A DNA stretch of 64,000 nt, taken from NCBI GenBank assembly GCA_902806595.1, contig CADCXC010000043.1, positions 744,001-808,000 on the forward strand, read 5' to 3'. The notes below the pieces were generated by a model. It made no database searches. It was not told the DNA's origin and was given only the letters and a program-made list of their open reading frames with translations. This document shows positions 19,894-31,360 of this stretch, piece by piece (position 1 is the stretch's first letter; every line of letters begins with the position of its first letter). The position numbers and the translations under genes are program-made. This stretch comes from Pyrenopolyporus hunteri (Eukaryota; Ascomycota; Sordariomycetes; Xylariales; Hypoxylaceae).

Positions 19894-22800
19894 TCAATCG
19901 GAGTCTTCCATGTCTAGCGTATTCCGTTCCGCTTCGAAGCTATCGGCTGTGACGCCGACCCGCTCTCTTTCGCGTTGCCTCTCTTTCTTGGCTTCGTCGT
20001 CGTCCTCGGCATTGGTGAGATCTAAGAACATCTTGTCAACGTCCTTATCATCTTCCTGGTGGCTCTGTCCAATGTTTGGTCTGCCGGAAAACGCGTCCTC
20101 GCGGTCGCGAGTCCACACGTCGGGCCCGAATATCTCCTCGGCCCGCTTACGTCCGGTCTCGGTTCGACGTAGAATGTCGAGAGCCTTGCCCTTGCCAACA
20201 GCTGTGCTTAGGTTCAACCCGTCATCCTGGTCGCGCGGTAGACGTTCTTCAAGCGTCAACGACGGGTCGCCAGCCGTCAGCCGAGGTCCCAAGCCGTTGC
20301 TAACGCCAGACATGAAGAAGTCCGGATGTAGGCCCGCGGCACTACTATTATTATTGTTCACGTCTATACCGTCTGGCCGAAGGGACGATCCCGGCCTGCT
20401 GGACGACGCCGAATTGGATCGCTGCGCGGGATGAGGGTGGGAGGTGCCGGTTAAGGCCGGCGTGGACGGTTGCGAACCCCGAGGAAAGTAAGGGTGGCCA
20501 CCGGAACCGAACGAGTGAGAGGACGGGCTAGACGCGTTCGGGGGAAGAAGGGGGGTGCTCGCCGACGCTGCGGCCTTAGCAGCGGCTTCGGCATTCATCG
20601 CCTTGCGCTTCAGACTGTTCGCCTTGCTCTTCATATTCTCCGGCAGGTCGTCGGGATCGTCCACGCCGTATTGCGCCAGCATCTTCTGTAGCTTGGTTGG
20701 CCTCGGCTTGCGCGTGCTCTTGGAGACGTCCAATACCGGGGGCGGGTCGGGGGCCACCGGATTCCACTTGTGTAGTTCCTGGCGGAAAAAATTCGTCTCG
20801 GGGGATAGGAGGATCTCGGCGCCCTCGATCTTCCGTAGGTAGAACCTCTGGGTGCTGGCTTCGGCCGCCGTTGTGAGGACGGGGTTGCAGAAGCCCGCTA
20901 TGTGGTCGCGGAATTGCTGGGCGTTGTCGATTATGTTCTTGAGAACCTCCTCTTCCTCGGGCTGGAAAGGCAAGTTCGGGATCTCCTCCTGCCAGGCCAC
21001 GAGATCCTCCAGCTTAGGCCGCGCGGCATCCCGCGGTATCTTGACTCGCCAGTCGCAGATCGGGCACGTGTACTTATCATCCTCCTTCACCTTCCCTCGG
21101 GCGATCTTCAGGCACTTTCCGTGGTACCACTCGTGGCATAGCTCGCATTCGATCATCATACCCGCCTCTACGCGGCGGCATATGCAAAACACCTCCACCG
21201 GAGCCGCTTCGCTGATAAACGAGGACTGCTGGCCGCCCTTGCCGTCCCCCCTCTCCTCGCTGGCCGCTCGGGAAGCGGGTTCAGCGGGCAGCCGAGGCGT
21301 GTCGTTGTGGATGTCGAAGCAGGACCGGTTGCGTTCCAGCACGTAGTCCATGTGGGACTTGAGGATGTGAAGCGGCGCGTTGGTCTTACCGAAGAGCTTC
21401 TTCCCTTTCCGCATCCAATCTTCGTGACGCCTCTGCTCCTTTTCGAGATCCAGCGTCCCGGTCGGCTTCGAGTTGAGGTCCTCCAATTTCTTCATGATCT
21501 CCACCACCTCTACGTACTTGGGCCTCTTCTTGTAATCGGGGTCCTTCGACCGTTCCGTTAGGTCGAGGATCTGGCGGTGAGCTTCCCGCTGCTTATGCAA
21601 TATCTGATCGACTGCGGTTAGAGTTTCCGACGTTACGGGAAGGCCGTCGACCCGAACCCGGTCCGAGAGCGCCTCGAGCTGGGGATAGTGCACGGCTTCG
21701 GCGTTGATCACCTCCTTCGCCTTAGCTTCCCACTGCATTCCGGCTTGGTATTTGTCGGTGAAGTGCCTCATGTTGTCGTTGTAAGGGGGTATTTCTAGCC
21801 GGTTACCCTCCTCGAGCAGCTCCCTAACTTCCTTAAGCGTCAGGAATCGTCCACGGTTAGACTTCGCCTTCGCGTTCCACTTCGTCTGCTCCAAGATCTC
21901 GGAGAGCTTGTCGAGTTCCGGCATGTCCACGTTGAAAGCGCGCCCCTCCTCTATCAGCTCCTCGATGGACTCTTGGCCGCATCCCCGCTCCAAGAATTGT
22001 TCGGCATTCTTCTGGAAGCTCCTGATAGCGTTGGCACGCTCTTGCAATTGTTGAATCTCGGGACAGTCGAATCCTATGCGCTCCGCGTCGTCGATTAGGC
22101 GATATATGTTTTCGACTCGGCGGAGTTCGCGCTCTCTCTGCTCCTGGGAAGAACTTCCGACGGACTTTCGCATCCCGCTCTGCCAGACCTTGTCATTCTT
22201 ACGGCGGTTCTGCTGTTTTCGCACCGTATAATTAGTCGCCTCTTCGAGCCATTCGTTACAGCGGTCAACGAATTCCCTGAGCGCTGGCAAGGAGGGGAGG
22301 TCGTACGGTATTCGTTCACCCTCACTGAGGAGGCTCCGCAGCGTCTTCAACGCCGGCTTCCCCCCTTCGTCAAGCAGTTTCTCGTACTTATCCTCCCACG
22401 TCTCCGGCAGGTGGGCCTTGTCCGCCACTTTCCGGTAGGTCTCGTCCAGCTGTTCCTCAGTCTTACGGTAGAATAGCTTGTGCTGGTCGCCCGCGAAGCG
22501 TTCGGGCTCGGGGAGATCGCAGCAGGCGTGGCGCCCGGCGTGCTGGATACACAGGATTTTCCCGGATTGGAGGCACTTGAATCTCGACAGGTAAGCGTAA
22601 CACTTGCAGTAGGCGCACTGGTACTCCTCCTCGGGAACGTCTTCGTCGATGATCTCGAAAGCGAGGGGGCACTGTCTGTCGCCCGACGCCGATTCCGATT
22701 CGGCGGAGAGAGCGCAAGCGGTAGAGGTGGCGGTAGTATGGCTATGGCCATGGCCATCTTCGCGATGTTTCGCAACGAATTCCTTTCGCTGCTCCAATTC

Positions 22801-25800
22801 TCGCTTGTGTATCCTCTCGAGGGCCGGCGCGAGCCACTTCGCGGTCTGAATCGTCAGTCCCGAGCTAGTCCCCTCCGCGGCCGTCCACAGTAGCTCGTCG
22901 TGCGAGAAGCACGGTTGTCGCCGGAACTGCTGTAATCGTCCCACGCCGGCGAGTCCGTACGGCTCCCAATCGGACGGTGCGAAGTTGACGGCCTCGTTGA
23001 AGTTGAAGCCGTGGTTGAAGCCTGCGTGGTAGGCTTGGGGAAATGTTATGACGAGCTGACCTGCTCTTTGGTCGAGCGCGTAGACGCGAACGCCCGCCTT
23101 CTTGAGTTGTTCGGGCGTGAGAAGGGTAACGAGCTGGAATAGGAGGTCGGGCTGCGTCTCGAAAAGTTCGGGAACCGCTTCCTTCATGGCATTTTCGAAC
23201 TTTTCGGTATCGTCGGCCGGGATACCGTACCAAGTCTTAGTCGCTCCGAAATGCTGGTAATTAATCGAGTAGGCGAAGTGATCCTCGTTGTGCCAGCAGA
23301 ACGTGGAGAATATCATGCCCACGTAGACCCACGGTACGGTCATTCCCGATATATCGGATTTGATATGGCGGAAAAGACTCTCGGGGTGCAAGGGCATGAC
23401 GTTCAAGTTCCAAGGATCGGTCGAATAGGGATCGCACGGGTTACGCTCGGCGGTCGGGAAGCCGGAGCCGTGAGTAGTACAGTGGATATCCGCGCCGTAT
23501 TCCACCTCGACCGTCTCCTCGGTACTAGTAACAAGTCTCCAGAATTCCTTCTCCACGTCGTCTTCCGTCACTGGCCTCGAACATTTGAGGATGGGATCGT
23601 ACGGCATGCGGTTCTCGAAATACACCTGCTTGAATTCTGCTGCTTTTTCTTGGAACTGCTTGAGCGAGTATAGTCCGCCCTCTTCAAAACCGAACTGGCC
23701 GTCGCCGACGAGACACCTATGACAGTTCCACTCGGCATCCGTCTTATGCTTGAGAGGGGGGTCTAAGCAAGCGCCGTGATACCCGTGATCGCATGACTCG
23801 CAAATGGCAATGAAGCCGGCTTCGTCACCTTTGCCGCAAACTTCGCATTTCTATGAAATAGTTAACAAATGTATCATTATTGTTATTTAGTTGTGAGGTA
23901 GTGGGGGAGAAGAGAATCCGTGGACGGATTACTATTACTATTATTACTTACCTCACCCGGACTGGACGATTCGTCCCGCGATACTGGTATTTTAGGAGCT
24001 GAAGGTCGAAATAACGACATATGCGAACCCGCAACGGTAGGGACGGTTTCTAGACGCCAGCGTGCATTAGTTTTACGAGAAATCGAACCAATCATCGTCT
24101 TCAAAGACCGGGGTAGACCATCGCACGGCCTCTCCGCCCCTGCTGTGCATTGCTGCGAGGCGAGGCGCATGATTGAGACCCTGCACAATCGCTACCCCAC
24201 ATAGATAGAGGCGGCACCACCAAGGGGAGTGAATGACGGGCTTTTAATAGCCCAAGTAGTAGGCAGAATTTGGGGGGGGGCACTAATATTTGAAAAGATA
24301 CCGATCGTCGGTAAATTGGTAGTAAGTCCGGGTTGTCATGTTGACCACGGACTGCAAAACAAAAACCGACGAAAAAAGGAGGGAAAAAAGAATACATACC
24401 CTTCTTGAGTCTCTTACTCCTTCTGCTACCACTTTCCGAATCATCTCTGTCAGTACCATTGTCCTTCTTCGCCGAATCTAAGCTGTCGGAGCTAAGTTGA
24501 CGTTTCAGAGCGGTAGCAGGACCGAGTCCGGACGGCCGGAAATCAGGAGTATTTTTGCCGGACAGGTGCGGGCTCCCGTGGCGCTTGGGGGGTGGGGTAA
24601 AGCTTTTCAGATCCGTCGGGGCAGGTCGGTTAACGCTCGTGAATCCGCTATTGACCGCGGTGAAGCCTCCCGAATTGATAGCGGTGAAGCCACCGGACGC
24701 AGGCTGAGACGTGGCTGCGGGCGCATCGGCCATGATAGTGTCCCGGTCATTTTCCTGCTTCGGAATATTCAGGCTCTGTTGAAGGATGTCGCTGGCGTGT
24801 CGAGCAGGCGATTCGGCTCGGAGACTGGACGGAGTATTGACAGCTGATCGCCTTACCGGGCTGTGAGCCGGACTAGGGGTCAGCGGCCCGCCATACTCGT
24901 ACTCAAGCTGCTGATAGACTCCGGGCTTTGCTTGGCGGAGGTAGTTCTCGTAAGGAGTGAGCCATCGATCGTACGAGTTTTTCAGCGACGTCGACAACGA
25001 GGACATTATCTTTCCGCTATATCCTAAGTCTCGACCTATCTCCGCCCATTTTTTTGACTTGCAGACCTTTTCGAAGCCGCCGCGAGATTCCACCGCTTTC
25101 TTAAGTTTATATAGGTCGAGGGGTTTCTTATCGACGTATGGTAATCGGTTCAAGTTGGTGCCTTGCTGTCTATGGAATTTGGCAAGGGCGTCTAGGTAGC
25201 TTAGAGTAGCGCGCGTCTCTAGAATCTCGTCGGTCAGTCATTGAGGGCTATTATGCAAAGCCAACGCGAACGCTTTGATCGTTTTCTTCTTTGTTTTTCG
25301 CAGTAGAACTGGATTGACTCACTGCCTTCGACTGAATTTAATTCTTGCTTCCGAGTCCTAAAATGGAATTTCTATTACACTTGTCAGTTAAGACTGTTCG
25401 AGAATACTTCAATCTACCACCTAATGAATGCAAGTAGCGTAGAGACCCCCTGCCCGGAGCCTACTATTACCACTACCGCGCAGCTTCGTTTCCAACGTAT
25501 CAATGGGGATTAGAGAGTGAAGAGTAGAGTATACTCGTTTTAACACTCACCTCGGTATCGATCGCGAAGTCGGGATTCCACGAGTCGGGAGGAATAATCT
25601 TGCAAATGCCATACTTGCGACCCTCGGGGGAGATCTTGCGAACGTACTCGAACGGGTCCTTCCACTCGTCTTCGGTCGGTCGGTAGGTCGGCGCCTCTTC
25701 GAGCGAGAATAACCTGTTTCGCTTAGGCTGCTCTCGGCCTGCGGTGGCCTGGCCTCTTCGTTCGACGGAGGTCAAGTCTAACGGGGCACTTCGCATCGAG

Positions 25801-25997
25801 CTGAGAGGGACTTGAGGGTTGGTAGGATGATAGCCGTTCGAGTTCACCTGCGTCTTGGACTTCGCGCCACTAGAGGACGAGGAGGCGTGGTTCGAAGAAT
25901 TAGAGGCGCCGACGGCGGGAGAAGCTCTCGAACTAGCATTTGCGCTACTGGCACCTCCGACACCGCCGCTATGGCTGGCGGAGGGAGTGGAGACCAT
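19894..25997 (-). CDS. kdm5: KDM5/JARID1-type histone H3K4 demethylase
   Basis: Five exons: 25997-25551, 25371-25323 (only 49 bp), 25218-24400, 24049-23952, 23850-19894. All introns are GT-AG and phases agree, giving 1789 residues. Domains in order: JmjN (about 101-141), ARID (about 172-265, TNLNRLPYVDKKPLDLYKLKKAV), PHD1 (472-517, CEVC...CESCDHGYHGACL), JmjC (about 627-766) with Fe(II) ligands His658, Glu660 and His746, C5HC2 zinc finger (883-915), PLU-1-like helical region (about 950-1300), PHD2 (1358-1404). The intact His-Glu-His triad predicts an active demethylase for di- and trimethylated H3K4 in the nucleus, coupled to chromatin reading by ARID and PHD. Short GGFTAINS-type repeats lie at 320-345. 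The 350 bp third intron is unusually long for this window. Confidence 0.93.
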
Positions 25998-26363
25998 GGT
26001 TCACGACGAACAAAATGGGCGCTGGAAAACGTGATCAGGTGGATTTCCTTTTCTTTTTCTCCCCGGTTATCCCACAGTAAGTAAATGACGGGCTATGTAT
26101 GCCGACCACGGTCGAGTGGTGTGTGGTGTGAGGCTGTCACAGGAAGAGTGAGCCGTACGTGCATCGCATAACCCGTCTTTTACTCAGGACCGTGACGGAG
26201 TCACCGCTGAAGTAGATATATCAGTCGAAGAGGAGTGGCGCGTATAATCGCGAAGACAGGCGAAATGCGAGCGAGCGAGACTTATGTAAATTCGTCGATC
26301 GGATAGCGGGACGTCTGGCGCCGCCTAGTTTTCCAAAGACGAGAACCGTCGATATGTTGCCCA

Positions 26364-26437
26364 AGAGAAGAGAAGAGAAGAGGTGAGGTGAGGCGAGGTA
26401 GGTGAGTTGAGTTGAGTTGAGTTGAGTCGAGTTGAGG
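26364..26437. repeat. AGAGA purine tract and TGAGT microsatellite in the kdm5 upstream region
   Basis: AGAGA-type units at 26364-26382 are followed by GAGGTGAGGTGAGGCGAGG and then seven TGAGT units (one CGAGT, last TGAGG) at 26403-26437. One strand is almost pure purine over the first part. Confidence 0.8.
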
Positions 26438-26870
26438 CGAAGTAACGACGGAGCCTGCTAGTTGATAGGATAATATGCAAGAACCGATCTTCGTCAATGG
26501 ACAAACTGGGTCAAACAGGTGTGGTGATCTGAAGATGTCCTGGCATATATCACATCCTCAAACCACCCACGGCGCAACCTTGAATCGTTCGAATTACTGA
26601 ATTAGTAGTATCATTAGAGACCAAATATGAGAGCTGAGAAGGTAGAAAACGGGAACTCGACAATTTGGTAAGTGGAAAGGTTTGCGTTCCAGAATTCTAG
26701 AATTGGGAACGGAGGAAGGAGGTGGGTTGGTTGGTTGTTAAGTTGAGAATGGTTGCATGTCGGATAGGTAAGGTAAGGTGTAAAGGTAGGTAAAAAGGAA
26801 GAGGGAAGTTTTAAGATGTTGAAAGTATGGTGGTATGAGAAAAGGTATGTGAATAGGTAGTAGCCGTGTA

Positions 26871-26908
26871 AGTAGGTAGGTACATAGGTAGGTACATAGG
26901 TAGGTAGG
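26871..26908. repeat. TAGGTAGGTACA repeat cluster
   Basis: Tandem AGGTAGGTACAT units (12 bp) repeated about three times, built from the same TAGG tetranucleotide found across the window. Confidence 0.75.
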
Positions 26909-27089
26909 ACGGAAAACGGATTAGTTCGATTGGAGGGCAACTTAGGCAGGTAAGAGCAGAAATGGGTTTAAGTTTAAGGTCTGCTTGGTACATACAGTAC
27001 CTAGGTACGGTGGGGACCAAAGCGTTGGTGGTCGAGTAGGCAGGTTACCTTAAAAAAGTGACCTCCTACGATGGGTACCAAGTAACCTC

Positions 27090-27140
27090 AGGTAGGTACC
27101 TAAGTACCTAGGTAGGCAGGTATATTATAGATAGGTATGA
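27090..27140. repeat. TACCTAGG cluster
   Basis: GGTAGGTACC, AAGTACC, TAGGTAGGCAGG and ATAGGTA units in close succession, with self-complementary CCTAGG cores. Confidence 0.7.
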
Positions 27141-28743
27141 TTCCGTTAAAAACAGAAAGCGCAACCTATCCGGCTCATACATGTACCTACCTACACGTAG
27201 GCAGGTAGGTATGTACTAGTAGTCCGCTATGTACGTCCGGTAGGTAGACGGGCGGCGCCGCGGAGAGGGCGACAAAATCAGGAAGTCATAGACAAGGCAG
27301 TTCTGTGAGGAATGGAAGGCACGGAGCCGAAGAGAAACGGGACGGAGTCACGCAAGCGCGGTTTTATGCTGGACTAGGAAAACATGTAATTACCTAGGTA
27401 CCGGTATACGCATACAGGTAAGAGGTTGATACCTTGTAGGTAGGTACCTAGGTAGGTAGTAGTGGTACCACTCAGTTAGAAGAGGTGAAAAAGAATAAGT
27501 GGCAGAATATTGAATGGAAGTGGGCGGATGGATGCGACTCGTAGCTATCCCTACCGTCGTCGGGATTTTGTTGCCCAGACCCGTTTTAAACAGCATAGTG
27601 GATCCCGCCGGTTACTTTTGTGGCTGTTTGTGCAAGGTATACATATGATTACATTTCCCATCTAATACGGTTTCCGCATCAGGCATACCGCGCCAACTTC
27701 TCGCGCCCATATGGACGTGCCTACCTATCTAGGTACCTAGGTAGGTACATATATCATTGATCCATGCTTATGTTCTCTAGTACGTACCTAGGTATCTAGG
27801 TACCTATACTTGCATTTATACTTCCTTCGTTGCTCTGCGTTAGTATACGTATACATCGCTCTCCATGTATGCATGTGCTGTATCCGATTTTGTGTAGCAT
27901 CAGACTTTTCCATTCCATCCAACATCACCTCAAGGTCTTAAGTAACATAACGGGCATATTGAGATTCATCACATTTCCGTTTTTTCCTACTTCTTCGTAT
28001 TAGGTAAATTTGCCCGGGCGCGGACCTTACTTGAATCATGTGACAATGTCGACACACTGTGATCAACGCCTAGCAAACGGAGCTAAACCCGCAATGCATT
28101 TTACCGTTTTCTGCGAGATCGAATGTTACCAGGTAACGATATACCCTAGGTACCTATACTGGGTACATATATGTCCTGGTAGGTAATGCAACTAGCAAAT
28201 AGATATATTGGTTCATTGTATCCTAACAGCTGATAAAGAGGTGGCGAGATATTATTTACACTAAGATAATGAATCTTTTTCTCTTTCTTATACTTCAGAG
28301 GCTAAAGGCTTGAATATTAACACCTTTCCCGGGGCAGCGCGACGCCCACCAGGTCCTTACCTAACACGGCTTACGCGCCAAAAAAAAAAAAAAAAAAAAA
28401 AAAGAACGCAGGCTGACATCCGCAAAGACCAAGGTCGGGGTCAATGGTACGATGCGCAAACTTTATAATAGCTATGAGGTACCGAGCTCACAAACATGCG
28501 GTCACACTAATAATTATATTGATGTCAGTGTAAATTCGTCGGGGGGCTACATACATCCATACGACCTACTTGCCTAGGTACCGTAGGTAATTCCTCAGGT
28601 ACATAGGTACATACATGTAGATACTTATCAAGGTATTTTTACATAGTTGGTGGGCGGGAGGCTGTTGCCGGAATAGGATCGGGGTAATCTAAGATTGTCG
28701 GTGTATATCACCCAAGGATCGTGAGATCTATAATCCAAGTTGC

Positions 28744-28855
28744 ATACCTAGGTACATAGGTAGGTAGGTAGGTAGGTATACGCAGATAGGTACCGTAGAA
28801 AACAAAGGGAAGCCGAATGGCTGGACACTACCTAGGTAGGTACCTAGGTAGGTAT
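28744..28855. repeat. Paired TACCTAGG clusters
   Basis: Two dense blocks, 28744-28780 with five consecutive TAGG units and 28828-28855 with ACTACCTAGGTAGGTACC palindromic structure, about 50 bp apart. Confidence 0.75.
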
Positions 28856-29388
28856 TGAACTCGAGATTATCAAACCGAAAAGATCTGTGCTTCTTTTTTC
28901 CTTTTTCCCTGTTCAAAGCGGGATAAATCCCAAGAACAACGAAAACTTTACGTACCTATACGAAAAGCATCGCCGCTCGAAGCAAAATGTCAGTCTAAGC
29001 TACCTTGGCAGTATAGAAGGTATGTACGTGACACAAGCTGCATGTCATCTCGTCCCCCGTCGGTTAGAAGTATTTTTAAAGCGAAGCCGCGCGGACTACG
29101 CCGACGCTTGTGAGGACAACAGACGGGCTTACGTTACCTAGGTAGGTATTTAGTAGGGTCCTGGGTTGGGTGGTGCCTGCACGTTATACATATGGTGGAC
29201 ATCCAGCCGCCCCGTGGCTGGCCTGTGTGGCCTTGGGGGCTATATGCTTGCTTTTTTTATTGTTCTATTACCTTTCCTTGTCCTTCTTTTATGCGCCACC
29301 CCTCCAATCCTGTCATCTCAGCTCATTTAGATAAGACTTCTAACGGTTTGGTCTCAACGATCTGATAAAACGTCTGTCGCACACGTAT

Positions 29389-29430
29389 CTACCTACCTAT
29401 ATACTGTAGATAGGTAGGTACCTAGATAGG
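29389..29430. repeat. Hairpin-forming TACCTA repeat
   Basis: ATCTACCTACCTATA is followed after a short loop by TAGATAGGTAGGTACC, so the segment can form a stem of about 12 bp. Confidence 0.7.
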
Positions 29431-30328
29431 TATTATGAGTACTTGTACGGTGCCTTAACATCTAATGCCGATCGAGGCCGAGTTGATTCTAGTAAGTGAA
29501 TTTTATGCATCTGAAGTGTCGCAATCAACTCCCTTGAATTTCCCCGGTTGTTGGGGGATTGGAGCGCGAGGTTGGTTGAACTTTCGCACCAGTCTAAAAC
29601 AGCAAAGAAAAAGCAAAAAGTAAAAAAAAAAAAATTAAATGAAAAAATGAAAGAAAGGCGAATTGATATCGCAGACAAACCTACAGGGGTTGCAGCCAAT
29701 GAGTCGTCTAATCGGCCAATGGCAAAAGAGTGACGTCGGAATATATGGGGCCATACCCCTGCCCTGCATGACGGGAACACCACGCGAGCACATACAGATG
29801 AGAGGCCCAGCATCGACCAGTTCTGGGTCTTGTCACCATAAAAAAAAGGGGAGGGGGCCTGCTATTTGCGGGGGCAGAACCGTTCTACGCACATTACATG
29901 CGTATTTATGTACCTACACGCCTGTTCGATTCATAAGTGTATAGGTACCTACCTTCACGACTTACCACTCCGACTTACCTATATTTTCATGTTGTACATA
30001 TTCGAGTTTTCTCACATAAGAAACGGAGATATGAAAATCTTTTGAGTGAATAATGTGAATATAGTAGTATGCGAAACTATACGTAGAAATAGGTGATATG
30101 ATATCGATGGAACATGTATATGTCTGGAGCACTGGATATTGGTGCCCACCTACGTGGGAGGTACCTACCTACCTAGGTGGTATGCATGCTTAAAAGATAA
30201 ATAAAACGACACGACCTCGATATCTAATATAAACCCCATGCAGCATCGCTTAAACGCCTCGCCATGCTAACCTAAGAGCCCGATGAAATGAATTCTAGAT
30301 GACCCAAACTCATGCATGTTCCGAAATT

Positions 30329-31360
30329 CTAAACAGAACCGGCTCGCGCCTTACGGCTTCTACGTTTCTTTAGCAGCTTGTCGATTTCTTTCGCTCCCCT
30401 CACTCTTAAGCTCATCTCTTTCATGAGATCGCCCCATACGATTTCACCTTTACACCGCGGGCACCGTCCGGATACGGGTATGATATCCTCGTCAGCCGCC
30501 TTTCCAAGCAAGTGTCTGCTCCAGCATGATACATGCCCGGTGGCTTCGCAGCCAGGGTTCGAGCACGTCGCGTAGAGGCCTTTGCCAGGCTCGAGGTGTT
30601 CTTTGCAAACGACGCAATCTCCTTCCCTCTCAAAGTCGTAGATCGATCGGGTCTTCGCCACGCAATCCTTCATCGGAGAGTAGTCGAGAGGCAGGGCGTG
30701 GATGCCCCAAGGCCGCTCTGACGCATTTTCGGTGTCAGGGCTATTCGCGTCGTCCTCGTCGAGGCATGGAGGCTTGAAATCCGTCGATACCCGAATCGTA
30801 TCCCGGAGAGGCTCATCCACGGTGCCGCACCATTTCTCCCAGGCCTCGTATACGTCGGGGGCGAAGAAATGGAGATTCAGCGGCCACTTGGAAAAGCTAG
30901 GGACACGAAGAAGGAGGTGGAGGTTTGATAGTACATAAGCCAAACTGCGCCTAGGGCGGCTATGTCGTTTTTTTGCGCCCGTCGTGGTCCCTATTCTGGA
31001 CGAGGATGGAATATGTGTTGTTAGGTGGGGTTTGTTAAGAGCCCATCTAAAATGCTACATATCAGCCTCTGTGAAAGAAAGCCTACGAGTTCTTGGGTAT
31101 AGCTAAGGTAAATAGGTAGCCTACTCAAACTTCAAAGCGGCAACCATCCCGGGGAAGCCCGAGACGAGACAAGCCATCTCCCACGGCCTCAGTTTGCTTC
31201 GCGACGTGCGTCTAGCGCCGCCCGCAGCTTCACCGTTGTGTTGCTTGAGTCGTCGGGGCGGATTGGGCGTCGAGCCGATGTACAATGAGGCATGGCTGAC
31301 GGTTGACCGCAGAACGTAAACGGTATAAAGTGGTGGGATTGGTTTCGGCAAGGTAGCCAT
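30329..31360 (-). CDS. slx1: Slx1 GIY-YIG structure-specific endonuclease subunit
   Basis: Two exons, 31360-31125 and 31046-30329, separated by a 78 bp intron (GTAGGC donor, TTTTAG acceptor), 317 residues. The frame is open further upstream, but the first ATG is at 31360. Residues 1-90 are the nuclease: YTVYVLRS and LYIGST (the GIY and YIG elements), an Arg-rich helix (NPPRRLKQHNGE) and the catalytic Glu in KFEWALN, whose codon is split by the intron. The C-terminus has a zinc-binding RING/PHD-like domain (CVVCKEHL...CSNPGCEATGHVSCWSRHLL...GRCPRCKGEI). Slx1 works with Slx4 to cut branched DNA such as Holliday junctions and stalled forks in the nucleus. Confidence 0.92.

Larger units (their letters stand above)
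25998..30328. other. 4.3 kb gene-free interval rich in TACCTAGG repeats
   Basis: Lies between the kdm5 start and the slx1 stop. The first few hundred bases are the kdm5 promoter, with purine repeats at 26364-26382 and a TGAGT array at 26403-26437. Repeat clusters follow at roughly 26871-26908, 27000-27140, 27400-27460, 27720-27800, 28145-28185, 28575-28620, 28744-28780, 28828-28855, 29135-29150, 29390-29430 and 30160-30185. A 23-base A-run is at 28381-28403. Small frames (for example 28887-29141) have no feature that would make them genes. Confidence 0.6.

Noticed and set aside
24050..24399. Open frame continuing from the KDM5 ARID exon through the third intron
   Set aside because: A GTATGT donor at 24399 and an in-phase acceptor at 24050 join to the segment preceding PHD1. 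The read-through tail has no homology-like features.
28381..28403. Poly(A) run as the tail of a retroposed gene
   Set aside because: No coding remnant upstream of the run and no flanking target-site duplication seen.
28887..29141. 84-codon frame in the kdm5-slx1 interval
   Set aside because: It lacks a good start context, domains and codon regularity, and is embedded in repeat DNA.
26871..30185. TAGG repeats as telomere-derived DNA or a CRISPR array
   Set aside because: The four-base palindromic unit lacks the TTAGGG register, and there are no regular unique spacers between long identical repeats.
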